Shown here in pieces: positions 55,338 through 63,560 of a stretch of 64,000 bases of DNA. This DNA comes from Methylobacterium oryzihabitans. GTDB taxonomy: Bacteria > Pseudomonadota > Alphaproteobacteria > Rhizobiales > Beijerinckiaceae. Where the stretch lies: NCBI RefSeq assembly GCF_004004555.2, contig NZ_SACP01000008.1:124001-188000 (forward strand). Direction: 5' to 3'. Both the position numbers and the translations under genes were made by a program. The notes below the pieces were generated by a model, which saw nothing but the letters and a program-made list of their open reading frames with translations, was not told the DNA's origin and did no database searches. Each line of letters opens with the position of its first letter. Position 1 is the first letter of the stretch.

Positions 55338-56105
55338 ATGCCGATCGAATCCCCCGCCCTCGCCGCCCTCCCGGGCATCCGGCACGCCTACTTCACCCGC
55401 GAGGGCGGCGTGTCGGAGGGGCTGTATGCCAGCCTCAACGGCGGGCTCGGCTCCGGCGACGACCCGGCCGCGGTGGCGGAGAACCGCCGGCGGATGACCG
55501 CCCGCCTCGGAGTCGCGCCCGACGCGCTGGCGAGCGTCTTTCAGGTCCACTCGGCCGAGGCGGTGATCGTCGAGGCACCGTTCGCCGAGCGACCGCGGGC
55601 CGACGCGATGGCGACCCGGGTGCCCGGGCTCGCCCTCGGCATCCTCACCGCCGATTGCGGGCCGATCCTGTTCGCCGATCCTGCGAACCGGGTGATCGGT
55701 GCCGCCCATGCCGGCTGGAAGGGCGCGCTCACCGGAATCATCGAGGCGACGCTCGCGGCGATGGAGTCCCTCGGCGCGACCCGCCGCGAGATCACCGCGG
55801 TGCTGGGGCCGACCATCTCGGGAGCCGCCTACGAGGTCGGGCCGGAATTCCGCGACCGCTTCGCCGCCGCCGATCCCGGCAACGGGCGCTGGTTCGCCCC
55901 GAGCCCGGAGCGGCCCGACCACAGCCTGTTCGACCTGCCCGGCTACGTCGTCGCCCGCCTGGAGCGCGCCGGGGTGGGGACGGTGGCCGATCTCGGCTGG
56001 TGCACCTACGGCGACCCGCAGCGGTTCTACAGCTACCGTCGCACCACCCATCGCGGCGAGCCCGATTACGGGCGCCTCGTCTCGGCGATCGCCCTGGTGC
56101 CCTGA
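55338..56105 (+). CDS. pgeF: peptidoglycan editing factor PgeF (YfiH/LACC1 family)
   Basis: A 255-residue multicopper-oxidase-like fold protein of the DUF152 family. Members act on peptidoglycan precursors in E. coli or as purine nucleoside phosphorylase/adenosine deaminase. Visible landmarks: REGGVSEGLYASLNGGLGSGDDPAAV, FQVHSAEAVIV, GILTADCGPILFADP (metal/active-site Cys), AAHAGWKGALTGIIE (His). Start ATG at 55338, 17 bases after midA. Length is normal. Confidence 0.92.
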   Translation: MPIESPALAALPGIRHAYFTREGGVSEGLYASLNGGLGSGDDPAAVAENRRRMTARLGVAPDALASVFQVHSAEAVIVEAPFAERPRADAMATRVPGLALGILTADCGPILFADPANRVIGAAHAGWKGALTGIIEATLAAMESLGATRREITAVLGPTISGAAYEVGPEFRDRFAAADPGNGRWFAPSPERPDHSLFDLPGYVVARLERAGVGTVADLGWCTYGDPQRFYSYRRTTHRGEPDYGRLVSAIALVP

Positions 56106-56197
56106 CCATCGCCGATCGTCGGCATTTTAACGAACGGGTCAGAACTCGCTTAGCGGCAGCCCGGTATTCCTGTCTCATCGGAGAAGGACACCGGACG

Positions 56198-56512
56198 ATG
56201 CCGCAGATCTGGCTCACCTACGACGAGATGGCCGACCATTTCGGCTGCTCCGCCACCGAGGCGCGGTCGGGCGCGATCAGCCAGGGCTGGCGCCGCCGCC
56301 GCTGCGGCGACGGCGCCACCCGGGTCAAGCTGCTGCCGGACATGGCCCTGGACTACATGCGCGCCCAGGTGGTGAAGCACAGCGCCGGCATGGTGCGCGA
56401 CCTTCAGGCGCGGGCCTCGTCGTTCGAGCGCGGCCCGGCCGCCGCGCCGCTCGCCCTGCCGGCGGCCACGGCCGAGGCCGCACTGCCGCCGCCTCAGAGC
56501 AAGGTCGCGTGA
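56198..56512 (+). CDS. hypothetical protein (MerR-like or DNA-binding small protein)
   Basis: A 104-residue ORF beginning MPQIWLTYDEMADHFGCSATEARSGAISQGWRRRRCGDGATRVKLLPDMA. The WLTYDEMADHFGCS segment followed by a basic GWRRRRC looks like a helix-turn-helix, as in many small alphaproteobacterial proteins. The tail is Ala/Pro-rich. Start ATG at 56198 with GGAGAAGG-like sequence upstream. The stop codon TGA is the first three bases of repeat copy B, so the natural C-terminus may have been longer. Confidence 0.7.
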   Translation: MPQIWLTYDEMADHFGCSATEARSGAISQGWRRRRCGDGATRVKLLPDMALDYMRAQVVKHSAGMVRDLQARASSFERGPAAAPLALPAATAEAALPPPQSKVA

Positions 56513-56641
56513 TACGGTTTTCAGACGATCAGTTCCGAAAACCGTATCACCAGCCCGCGCGGCGCTCGAGCGAAGCCGAAACCCGCATCGCGAATGCGAT
56601 TCCGCAGGGATCGCCAGAAGCGATCAATCGGAAATCGTATG
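56510..56641 (-). repeat. dispersed palindromic repeat family 1, copy B
   Basis: Minus-strand copy of the element also at 13768 and 59544. Its terminal hairpin TGATACGGTTTTC/GAAAACCGTATCA (arms 56510-56522 and 56537-56549) supplies the stop codon of the plus-strand gene ending at 56512. Its other end, CATACGATTTCC (minus strand, ending at 56641), and the following CGATTGA supply the last codons and stop of the minus-strand GGDEF-EAL gene. Confidence 0.85.
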
Positions 56642-59416
56642 ACGCGGGACCTGATCGGCCGGTCCGCCTGATGGCGGCTCGGCGGGGCCGAGCAGCACCG
56701 GCAGCAGGTCGCCGGCCGGGAGCGGCCGGCCGATCAGGTAGCCCTGGACCATCCGGCAGCCGGCCCGGCGCAGCTTCTCCAACTGCTCCGGCGTCTCGAC
56801 GCCCTCCGCGGTGGTCGTCACGCCCAGCCGCTCGCCGAGCCGCGTGACCGCCTCGACGATCGCGGTGGCGTCGGGACGGGTGTCGAGGTCGGCGACGAAC
56901 GAGCGGTCGATCTTGATCTTGTCGAACGGAAACCGGCGCAGATAGCTCAGCGACGAGAACCCGGTGCCGAAATCGTCGAGGGCGATGTGCACGCCGAGGC
57001 GCTTGAGCCGGTGCAGGACCGCGAGGGTCGCCTCGGTGTCCTCGAGCATCACGCCCTCGGTGATCTCGAGTTCGAGGCGGTGCAGGTCGAGGCCGGCCTC
57101 GCGCGCCGCCGCGATCACCGTGGCGGCGAGGGTGCCGTCGCGGAACTGCACCGGCGAGAGGTTGACCGAGACCTGGAGCGCGTCGGGCCAGCGCATCGCC
57201 TCCCGGCACGCCTCCCGCAGCACCCACTCGCCGAGGGTATCGATCATCCCGATCTCCTCGGCGATCGGGATGAACTCGGCCGGCGGTACCGCGCCCCGGG
57301 CCGGGTGGTGCCAGCGCACCAGCGCCTCGCAACCGGCGATCCGGTTGGTCGCGAGCGCGAGGAAGGGCTGGAAGTGCAGCGCGAATTGCGGTGAGCGTGC
57401 GAGCGCCTGCGGATCGAGGGCGGCGCGCAGGTCGACCTCGATCGCCCGGCGGGCCTGGATCGCGGCATCCATCTCCGGCTCGAAGAAGCGGCACAGGCCG
57501 CGTCCCTCGGCCTTGGCCCGGTAGAGGGCCATGTCGGCGGTCCGCAGCAGAGCCTCGGGATCGCGCCCGTCCTCCGGCGCGAGGGCGACGCCGACGCTCA
57601 GCCCGACCGTGACCGCCTTGCCGTCGAGGCGGTAGCCCCGGGCGACGGCCTCGATCAGCCGCGCGGCGAGGCGGGCCGCCTGCTCCCGCCCGGCCCCGGG
57701 CACGACCAGCGCGAACTCGTCGCCGCCCATGCGGGCGAGCAAGGCCCGCTCTTGGCTGAGGTCTTGGGCGAGCAAGGCCCGCCCTTGGTGGGGGTCTTGG
57801 GCGAGCAAGGCTCGCCCTTGGCTGAGGTCTTGGGCGAGCAAGGTTCGCCCTTGGTGGGGGTCCTGGGCGAGCGGGGCTCGCCGGTCGGGGTCCTGGGCGA
57901 GCGGGGCTCGCCGGTCGGGGTCCTGGGCGAGCGAGGCTCGCCGGTCGGGGTCCTGGGCGAGCGGGGCTCGCCGGTCGGGGTCCTGGGCGAGCGGGGCTCG
58001 CCGGTCGGGGTCCTGGGCGAGCGGGGCTCGCCCCTGGCCGGTCTCCCGGGCGAGTTCGGCGGCGAGCCGGGCGGCGACCTCCCGCAGGAGCGCGTCGCCG
58101 GTGGCGTGGCCGAGGGTGTCGTTGACGGCCTTGAAGCGGTCGAGGTCGAGGCAGAACACCGCGGTCGCGGCCCAGGGCCGCGCGAGCGCCGCCGCCAGCG
58201 CCTCGTGGAGCATCGCGCGGTTGGGCAGCCCCGTCAGGGCATCGTGGCGCGCCATGTGGACGATCTGCGCCTCGGCCCGCTTCGAGGCGGTGACGTCCTC
58301 GTGCACCGTCACGAAGCCGCCGTCCGGCGTCGGCGCGTAGGTGACCGCGATGGTCCGGCCGTCGGCGTGGGGCTGGTCGAGGCGGTAGGCGTGGTCGCTC
58401 ACGACCCGCCGCGCGGCCTGGGCCCAGGCCTCGTCGGGCGTCAGCCCGGGGAACCCGCCGGCGGCGGCCCGGGCGTGGATCACCTGCCGGGCGGTCATGC
58501 CCGGGCGGACCGCGTCGGGCGCCAGGCCGTAGAGGTCGAGGAACTGCCGGTTGAGGACGGCGACCCGATGGTCGGGATCGAACAGGACCAGCCCGTGCGA
58601 CATGTGCGCGAGGGCGGTGTCGAGCCAGCGGTTGCGCTGCGCCAGCCGGTCGTCGACGAGCCGGCGGTCGGTCGTGTCCTCGTGGATCGCGACCGCGCCG
58701 CCGTCGGGCGTCGGCGTCATCGTCATCGCCACCGCGCGGCCGAGCCCGAGCCGGTGCTCCATCCGGCAGACGGTGCCGGTGGCGAGGCTCCCCCGCACGC
58801 GCTCCCACACCGCGTCGGCGGTCGTGTCGGCGAAGCCGCCGTGGCGCACGGTGCTGCGGATCAGGGCCTCGGCCGGCATCCCGGCCCGCAGCGTCCCGGG
58901 CGGCAGGTCGTAGAGGTTGCCGAAGCGCTGGTTGAACGCCGCGACCCGGTGCCGGGAATCCAGGATGAGCACGCCGTGCGGCACATGGCGCATCAGCAGG
59001 TCGAAGTGCGCCTGCAGGTCGCGCAGCGCCCGCTGCGGCGCGTCGTGCGGGGCCGTCGCCGGCCCGGGGCCGTCGGCGCCGCAGCGGCCGCGATAGCCCA
59101 GGAAGGTGCCGTCGCCGCCCAGGACCGGCTCGCCGCTGAAGCGCAGGAGGCGGCGGCGGCCGTCGGGATGGTCGTGGGCCAGGACGAGGTCGCGGAACGG
59201 CAGGCGGGCGGAGAGCTGCGGCCAGCCACCGCCCGACCCGCCGGCCGCCGGAACGGCGTCGGGCAGGTCGATTCCGGGCCAGGGCAGGCCGAGTCCCCTG
59301 GCGATCGGCCGGCCGGTCAGGTCCTCGTAGCGCCCCGACAGATGGATCAGGCGCAGAGCGGCATCGGTCTGCCAAAACCAGCCGGCGACGACCTCTGCAC
59401 CATCATCCGAACCCAT
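56624..59416 (-). CDS. PAS-containing diguanylate cyclase/phosphodiesterase (GGDEF-EAL) with a repeat insert
   Basis: A 930-residue cyclic-di-GMP signalling protein. Three PAS-like sensor segments fill residues about 10-350 (WFWQTDAALRLIHLSGRYED, DSRHRVAAFNQRFGNLYDL, DPDHRVAVLNRQFLDLYGL). The GGDEF domain starts near 385 (ARHDALTGLPNRAML) and has an intact GGDEF at 564-568; the EAL domain has EAL (697-699), DDFGTGFSSLSYLRRFPFDKIKID and TAEGVET, so both activities could be retained. Between KAVNDTLGHATGDALLREVAARLAAEL and the GGDEF motif lies an insert of nine repeats (residues about 467-560), not normal for the family. No signal or membrane helix was seen. The last residues and stop come from repeat copy B. 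Confidence 0.9.
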   Translation of the reverse strand: MGSDDGAEVVAGWFWQTDAALRLIHLSGRYEDLTGRPIARGLGLPWPGIDLPDAVPAAGGSGGGWPQLSARLPFRDLVLAHDHPDGRRRLLRFSGEPVLGGDGTFLGYRGRCGADGPGPATAPHDAPQRALRDLQAHFDLLMRHVPHGVLILDSRHRVAAFNQRFGNLYDLPPGTLRAGMPAEALIRSTVRHGGFADTTADAVWERVRGSLATGTVCRMEHRLGLGRAVAMTMTPTPDGGAVAIHEDTTDRRLVDDRLAQRNRWLDTALAHMSHGLVLFDPDHRVAVLNRQFLDLYGLAPDAVRPGMTARQVIHARAAAGGFPGLTPDEAWAQAARRVVSDHAYRLDQPHADGRTIAVTYAPTPDGGFVTVHEDVTASKRAEAQIVHMARHDALTGLPNRAMLHEALAAALARPWAATAVFCLDLDRFKAVNDTLGHATGDALLREVAARLAAELARETGQGRAPLAQDPDRRAPLAQDPDRRAPLAQDPDRRASLAQDPDRRAPLAQDPDRRAPLAQDPHQGRTLLAQDLSQGRALLAQDPHQGRALLAQDLSQERALLARMGGDEFALVVPGAGREQAARLAARLIEAVARGYRLDGKAVTVGLSVGVALAPEDGRDPEALLRTADMALYRAKAEGRGLCRFFEPEMDAAIQARRAIEVDLRAALDPQALARSPQFALHFQPFLALATNRIAGCEALVRWHHPARGAVPPAEFIPIAEEIGMIDTLGEWVLREACREAMRWPDALQVSVNLSPVQFRDGTLAATVIAAAREAGLDLHRLELEITEGVMLEDTEATLAVLHRLKRLGVHIALDDFGTGFSSLSYLRRFPFDKIKIDRSFVADLDTRPDATAIVEAVTRLGERLGVTTTAEGVETPEQLEKLRRAGCRMVQGYLIGRPLPAGDLLPVLLGPAEPPSGGPADQVPRHTISD
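57735..58032. repeat. minisatellite: four 33-base and five 30-base tandem units inside the GGDEF domain
   Basis: Units begin with GCGAGC at 57735, 57768, 57801, 57834 (33-base spacing), then 57867, 57897, 57927, 57957, 57987 and a partial 58017 (30-base spacing). All lengths are multiples of three, so the frame is kept: on the minus strand they encode APLAQDPDRR five times and ALLAQDPHQGR/ALLAQDLSQER-type 11-mers four times. The last ALLA leads straight into RMGGDEF. Confidence 0.95.
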
Positions 59417-59543
59417 GGACCAACCTCGACGGCTGGGACAGCGTTACCATTCCTCAACGCTCACTTCCCGCAAATTGTGTTGAGATCGCACGGCGATCCC
59501 AAGGTCCGGTGATCGCGCACCCCGTCCCGTGCCGCAAACCCCT

Positions 59544-59673
59544 TCATCCGATTTTCGATCAATCGCTTCGCGATGCGGGAAACGGCCTCGCTCAGGCGTG
59601 TGGAGCCTTCGGCCCCGTCGAGCGAGCGGGTGATACGAAATCCGGAAGCCACCGTCCGGATTTCGTATCACCC
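59544..59673 (+). repeat. dispersed palindromic repeat family 1, copy C
   Basis: Plus-strand copy. TTCATCCGATTTTCGATC and GATCGCTTCGCGATGCGG-like blocks at 59544-59578, a variable middle, then the hairpin TGATACGAAATCCGGA/TCCGGATTTCGTATCA (arms 59631-59646, 59655-59670; extendable by GGG/CCC). With copy B it flanks the GGDEF-EAL gene in inverted orientation, conserved blocks facing inward and hairpins outward. It lies in the 285-base gap before the DMT transporter gene. Confidence 0.85.
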
Positions 59674-59701
59674 GGTTCCCGAACTCCGGTATCGCCCCGC
59701 C

Positions 59702-60607
59702 ATGACCCCTCGTCCCGCCCCGTCCGTGCGCTCCGCCACCCTCACGGGTGCCGGGGCGATCCTGCTGTGGTCGCTGCTGGCCCTGTTCACCGCCGCCTCC
59801 GGCACGGTTCCGCCGTTCCAGCTCGCCGCCATGACGTTCCTCGTCGGCGGCCTCGTCGGAGCGGCGGGCTTCGTCGTCCGGCCGGCCCGCCTGCGCGCCC
59901 TGCGCCAGCCGGCGCGGGTGTGGTTGCTCGGCGTCGCCGGCCTGTTCGGCTACCACGCCCTGTACTTCGCGTCGCTGCGCCTGGCCCCGCCGGCCGAGGC
60001 TGGTCTCGTCAACTACCTGTGGCCGCTGCTGCTGGTGCTGTTCTCGGGCCTGCTGCCCGGCGAGGGCGGGCTGCGGATGCCGCACCTCGTCGGCGCGCTG
60101 CTCGGACTCGCCGGCATCGCCGTGCTGATCGCCGGACGCGGCGGTCTCGGCTTCGAGGCGGCGTCGCTGCCGGGCTACCTCGCGGCCCTCGCGGGCGCCG
60201 TCGTCTGGGCGGCCTACTCGGTGCTGTCGCGCCGGGTCGGCGCGGTGCCGACCGACGCGGTCGCGGGGTTCTGCCTCGTCACCGCGGCGCTCAGCCTCGC
60301 CTGCCACCTCGCGGTCGAGGACACGGTGTGGCCGGCGGGTGCCGCGCAATGGGCGGCGGTGGCCGCCCTGGGCATCGGGCCGGTCGGTGCGGCGTTCTAC
60401 CTCTGGGACATCGGAATGAAGCGCGGCGACATCCGCCTCCTCGGCGTCGCCTCCTACGCCGCTCCGGTGCTCTCGACCCTCGTGCTGGTCGCGGCCGGCT
60501 ACGCGCCGGCGACCTGGAGCCTCGCCCTGGCCTGCGGGCTGATCGTCGCCGGGGCGCTGGCGGCGACCCTGGGGCCGTCACGCATAGGGGTCGAGACCGA
60601 CGCCTAA
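59702..60607 (+). CDS. DMT/EamA family transporter (YddG-like)
   Basis: A 301-residue inner-membrane protein with about ten helices in the two-EamA-domain layout of drug/metabolite transporters. GAILLWSLLALFTAASGTVPPFQLAAMTFL and the second-half LRLAPPAEAGLVNYLWPLLLVLFSGLLPGE match YddG-type exporters of aromatic amino acids. Start ATG at 59702. No operon partners; the flanks are repeat elements. Transport substrate is not certain. Confidence 0.88.
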   Translation: MTPRPAPSVRSATLTGAGAILLWSLLALFTAASGTVPPFQLAAMTFLVGGLVGAAGFVVRPARLRALRQPARVWLLGVAGLFGYHALYFASLRLAPPAEAGLVNYLWPLLLVLFSGLLPGEGGLRMPHLVGALLGLAGIAVLIAGRGGLGFEAASLPGYLAALAGAVVWAAYSVLSRRVGAVPTDAVAGFCLVTAALSLACHLAVEDTVWPAGAAQWAAVAALGIGPVGAAFYLWDIGMKRGDIRLLGVASYAAPVLSTLVLVAAGYAPATWSLALACGLIVAGALAATLGPSRIGVETDA

Positions 60608-60985
60608 TACCAACGGCCCAGGATGCCGACGCATCGGGCCGTTGAATTTTCTCAAAATTTCCGACGCCAAGCCAGAGACTTAGCGGAAATTCGAGAGCGG
60701 AACCAAAGGTCATTTTCAATGACCGTTGGTATAAGAGCCTGTTTGAGCGACGGTCAATCGTATTGACCGCGCGAAGCTCCCCTTTCCCGGACGACTGAAG
60801 CGATAGCGGAAGGAGATCCGGGATCCAGCACAGGAAGTGCCGCGAAGCGGCTCAGACTGACAGCACTGCCGCTGAGTATGGACGCTTCGCGACTTGTTGT
60901 GCTGGATCCCGGATCTCCTTCCACTTCGTTCCAGTCGTCCGGGAAAGGGGAGCTTTTTCTTTAGATCGAGAGTCAAACAGGCTCT
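60607..60985. repeat. nested palindrome mosaic (two sets of short inverted repeats around a family 2 element)
   Basis: The 385-base gap after the DMT gene is built of nested inverted repeats. Outer pair 1: ATACCAACGG (60607-60616) and CCGTTGGTAT (60723-60732). Pair 2: AGAGCCTGTTTGA (60734-60746) and its complement TCAAACAGGCTCT (60973-60985). Inside pair 2 sits repeat family 2 copy 2 (60774-60955). No coding potential and no transposase. Confidence 0.85.
60774..60955. repeat. dispersed palindromic repeat family 2, copy 2
   Basis: About 182 bases, bounded by AAGCTCCCCTTTCCCGGACG and its exact complement (ends 60774 and 60955). The inner blocks GGAGATCCGGGATCCAGCAC and GTGCTGGATCCCGGATCTCC (60812-60831 and about 60897-60918) are inverted. 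Better preserved than copy 1 at 16556-16728. Confidence 0.85.
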
Positions 60986-60992
60986 AACACAC

Positions 60993-61436
60993 CTACCGCG
61001 GCATCGGCCGCCAGCCCGGCGGCGCCAATTCGAAGCCCTCGAACCGGAAGCCCGGCGAGACCGTGCAGCCGACGAGCGTCCAGGCGCCGAGGCTGGTCGC
61101 GGTCTGCCAGTGGCCGGCCGGAACCACGAGCTGCGGGCGCTGGCCGCGGGCGAGGTCGGGGCCGAGATGGCGCGCCTCGGCGTCGTGGCCGTTGGGACTC
61201 ACCGTGATGACCAGCGGCGCGCCGGCATGCCAGTGCCAGATCTCGGCCGCGTCGACCCGGTGCCATTCCGACGTCTCGCCGATGTCGAGCAGGTAGTAGA
61301 TCGCGGTGCCGGCCGAGCGGCCGTCGATCTCGCGCGGATCGCGAAACGTCTCGCGGTAATGCCCGCCCTCGGGATGCGGCGCGAGGTCGAGAAGCCGGAT
61401 CACCTCGGCGGCGGTCAGCGCGGGGGACAGGGTCAT
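60993..61436 (-). CDS. cupin domain protein (DUF985)
   Basis: A 147-residue beta-barrel protein. HPEGGHYRETFRD, IYYLLDIGETSEWHRVDAAEIWHWHAGAPL and VVPAGHWQTATSLGAWTLVGCTVSPGFRFEGFEL are the conserved core of the DUF985 cupins, with the metal-ligand histidines (HWHAG, HW). The enzymatic role is unknown; sugar isomerase-like functions have been proposed for relatives. Start ATG at 61436 overlaps the end of the next gene by four bases, so it is the last of a coupled set. Confidence 0.88.
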   Translation of the reverse strand: MTLSPALTAAEVIRLLDLAPHPEGGHYRETFRDPREIDGRSAGTAIYYLLDIGETSEWHRVDAAEIWHWHAGAPLVITVSPNGHDAEARHLGPDLARGQRPQLVVPAGHWQTATSLGAWTLVGCTVSPGFRFEGFELAPPGWRPMPR

Positions 61437-63118
61437 CGGGGCGGAGATTCCTCGGAAGCGGCGAGCCAGCCGCGATACTGCACCAGCGGCCCGACCAGCG
61501 GCAGGTCGACCGCGACGTCGAAGCGGAAGCGCCCGGCGGCATCGACCGATTCGCGGGCCCGCGCCGCCGGCGCGAGGGCGACGGGCAGCGGCAGCCGGCC
61601 GAGCCGCCAGCCGGCGATCGTCATGCCGAGCCCGTCGCGACCGGGTTCGAGGCGGAAGCGGAGCGCGAGCGGACCGAACCGCTCCTCCACCGCCCCTTCC
61701 CCGGCCGGCCCCATGCGGCTGCGGAAGCGCCGGCCGGCGAAGTCGCGGGTCCAGACCTCGCCCTCGCCCTCCGGGGCGATCGTGACCCGGACCGGCACCT
61801 CCGCGCTGGCGGGCGGCAGGCCGAGCAGGCGGCCGACGAGCCGCGACACCGGGTGACGCCCGCGCACGACCCCGGCGCGCCCGCCGAGGACCAGCCCGGT
61901 CCCCGGCCGGTGCACGGCCCGGACCGCCTCCGGCAGGACCGCGAAGCCGGGTCCGAGGGCGCGGCCGAACAGCGGCGATCCGGGCGCGTCGCGCCGGATC
62001 GTCGCGCGGATGCGGTGGGGCGCCATCTCGGCGGCGAGCGCGTCGAGATCGACGAGCCCGACGCAGGCGCGGGCGCCGGGGGCGAGCGGCGGCCCGGCGA
62101 GCCAGCGCCGCGCCAGGGCCAGCGCCGCGAGCGTCGGGACGACCGGGCCGTCGCCGGCCTCGGCGACGAGGGTCCAGGTCGCGGTGACCGGGCGACCATC
62201 GCCGTCGAGGCCGGAGACCCGCACCATCATGCCGCCGCGGTCGCTGCCGAGGCCCTCGACCACGACCGCGAGCCGCAGGAACAGGCGGGCGAACGGCTCC
62301 AGCGACGGCAGCAGCCGGGCGCGCACCGGCAGGCTGGCGAGCCACAGCCCGAGATGCAGCCCCGGAAGCTCCAGCCCGGCCCGGAACACGGCCGCGGTCG
62401 CATCGGGGAAGCGGGCGGGCAGGATGTCGAGGTCCGGCGTCTCGCACAGCGACAGCCAGCGCCGGCCGAGCCCCGGGATCGCCTCGCGGGTGGTCAGGCC
62501 CCAGCCCGGCCGGGTCTCCCAGGCGCCGGCGCGCCACACCCGCACCGGCCGGCCGGCATAGGACAGGATCGAGCGCATCACCGCGAGGCCGCGCGGGGCC
62601 CGGTTGCCCGGGCTGATCGCGGCCTCGATCGTCTCGACCCGGCGCCAGCCCCGCGTCAGGTGGTCGAGCACCGCGTTCGACAGGGCCGGCGTGGTGCTGG
62701 CGCCGGTCACGAGGGACACCCCCGCCTCCCGGGCCGCCGCGTCGAGGGCCGAGAACCCGGCCACGTAGGCACGCCCGTCGGCGAGGTCGCAATACGGCAG
62801 CCCGGCACCGATCGCCGCGCGGGCGAGGCGATGGGCGCCCTCGCCCGCGTGGTAGGGGCCGGCGGCGTCGATGACCCCGGCGAGGTCGAGATCGCGCAGC
62901 ATCGCGGGAGTCGCGGTCGCGGCATCAAGGACGGTCGCCTCGACCGGGACGCCCGGCGCCGCCCGTGCCAGGGCGCCGGCGGCGCCCTCGGTGCGGGCGC
63001 GGTCGCGCCCGGCCACCACCACGGCGCAGAGCCCGGACGCCGCGAGGCCGCGGGCGAGGCGCGAGCCGAACACCCCGGCGCCGCCGACCACGAGGATGCG
63101 CGGGAGGGCGGTGCTCAC
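61433..63118 (-). CDS. saccharopine dehydrogenase-like NAD(P)-binding protein with DUF4166 domain
   Basis: A 561-residue protein of two parts. Residues about 1-340 are a saccharopine-dehydrogenase-type Rossmann domain (ILVVGGAGVFGSRLARGLAASG, VIDAAGPYHAGEGAHRLARAAIGAGLPYCDLADGRAYV). Residues about 370-555 match DUF4166 (GLGPGFAVLPEAVRAVHRPGTGLVLGG). The role of the combination is not established. Start GTG at 63118 overlaps the DCC-protein stop (GTGA), and its own end overlaps the cupin start, so all three are coupled. Confidence 0.88.
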   Translation of the reverse strand: MSTALPRILVVGGAGVFGSRLARGLAASGLCAVVVAGRDRARTEGAAGALARAAPGVPVEATVLDAATATPAMLRDLDLAGVIDAAGPYHAGEGAHRLARAAIGAGLPYCDLADGRAYVAGFSALDAAAREAGVSLVTGASTTPALSNAVLDHLTRGWRRVETIEAAISPGNRAPRGLAVMRSILSYAGRPVRVWRAGAWETRPGWGLTTREAIPGLGRRWLSLCETPDLDILPARFPDATAAVFRAGLELPGLHLGLWLASLPVRARLLPSLEPFARLFLRLAVVVEGLGSDRGGMMVRVSGLDGDGRPVTATWTLVAEAGDGPVVPTLAALALARRWLAGPPLAPGARACVGLVDLDALAAEMAPHRIRATIRRDAPGSPLFGRALGPGFAVLPEAVRAVHRPGTGLVLGGRAGVVRGRHPVSRLVGRLLGLPPASAEVPVRVTIAPEGEGEVWTRDFAGRRFRSRMGPAGEGAVEERFGPLALRFRLEPGRDGLGMTIAGWRLGRLPLPVALAPAARARESVDAAGRFRFDVAVDLPLVGPLVQYRGWLAASEESPPR

Positions 63119-63555
63119 CCGGCCGGCTCGTCGGTCAGTACCCGCGCGGCGAGGCCCGGCGGCGGCAGGGAGCAGGATTCGGTTCGGCCGAACAGCCGGT
63201 AGCGGTTGCGGGCGATCCGGTCGTAGCCCCAGTTCCGCACCGGCCGCGGCAGCAGCCGGGCGAGGCGGGCGAAGCCCCAGCCCGGCATCCCGTCGAGCAC
63301 CGCGAGGGCGGCGTCGAGCTTGAACGCGGCGCGGCCGTCGCGGATCACCGCGTTGGTCTGCGGCGCCTCCGGGTCGATCCCGAATCGTTCGGCGAGGCGG
63401 CGGCCGTAGGGCGACTGGACCGGCACGAAGCGCCAGCGTCCCTCCGGGTCGCGGGCGGCGACGAAGCGGATCATCCGCGAGCACAGCACGCAGACGCCGT
63501 CGTAGAGGATCAGGCGGTCGGGCAGGTCCGCCGCCGGCCGGGGCTCCCAGGCCAT
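63115..63555 (-). CDS. thiol-disulfide oxidoreductase DCC family protein
   Basis: A 146-residue protein with the DUF393 signature LILYDGVCVLCSRMIRFVAARDPEGRWRFVPVQSPYGRRL; the DGVCVLC dithiol motif is intact. Proteins of this family are thought to be small disulfide oxidoreductases, but their function is unknown. Start ATG at 63555. It is coupled to the DUF4166 gene by overlap and begins five bases downstream of the glyoxalase II gene. Confidence 0.88.
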   Translation of the reverse strand: MAWEPRPAADLPDRLILYDGVCVLCSRMIRFVAARDPEGRWRFVPVQSPYGRRLAERFGIDPEAPQTNAVIRDGRAAFKLDAALAVLDGMPGWGFARLARLLPRPVRNWGYDRIARNRYRLFGRTESCSLPPPGLAARVLTDEPAG

Positions 63556-63560
63556 CGCGC

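Noticed and set aside
57735-58032. CRISPR-like periodicity of 30-33 bases
   Set aside because: The units are contiguous with no unique spacers, are translated in frame in the GGDEF protein, and no cas genes are present.
60734-60985. Insertion sequence bounded by AGAGCCTGTTTGA inverted repeats
   Set aside because: Only 252 bases long, filled by another palindromic element; no transposase or remnant of one is encoded.
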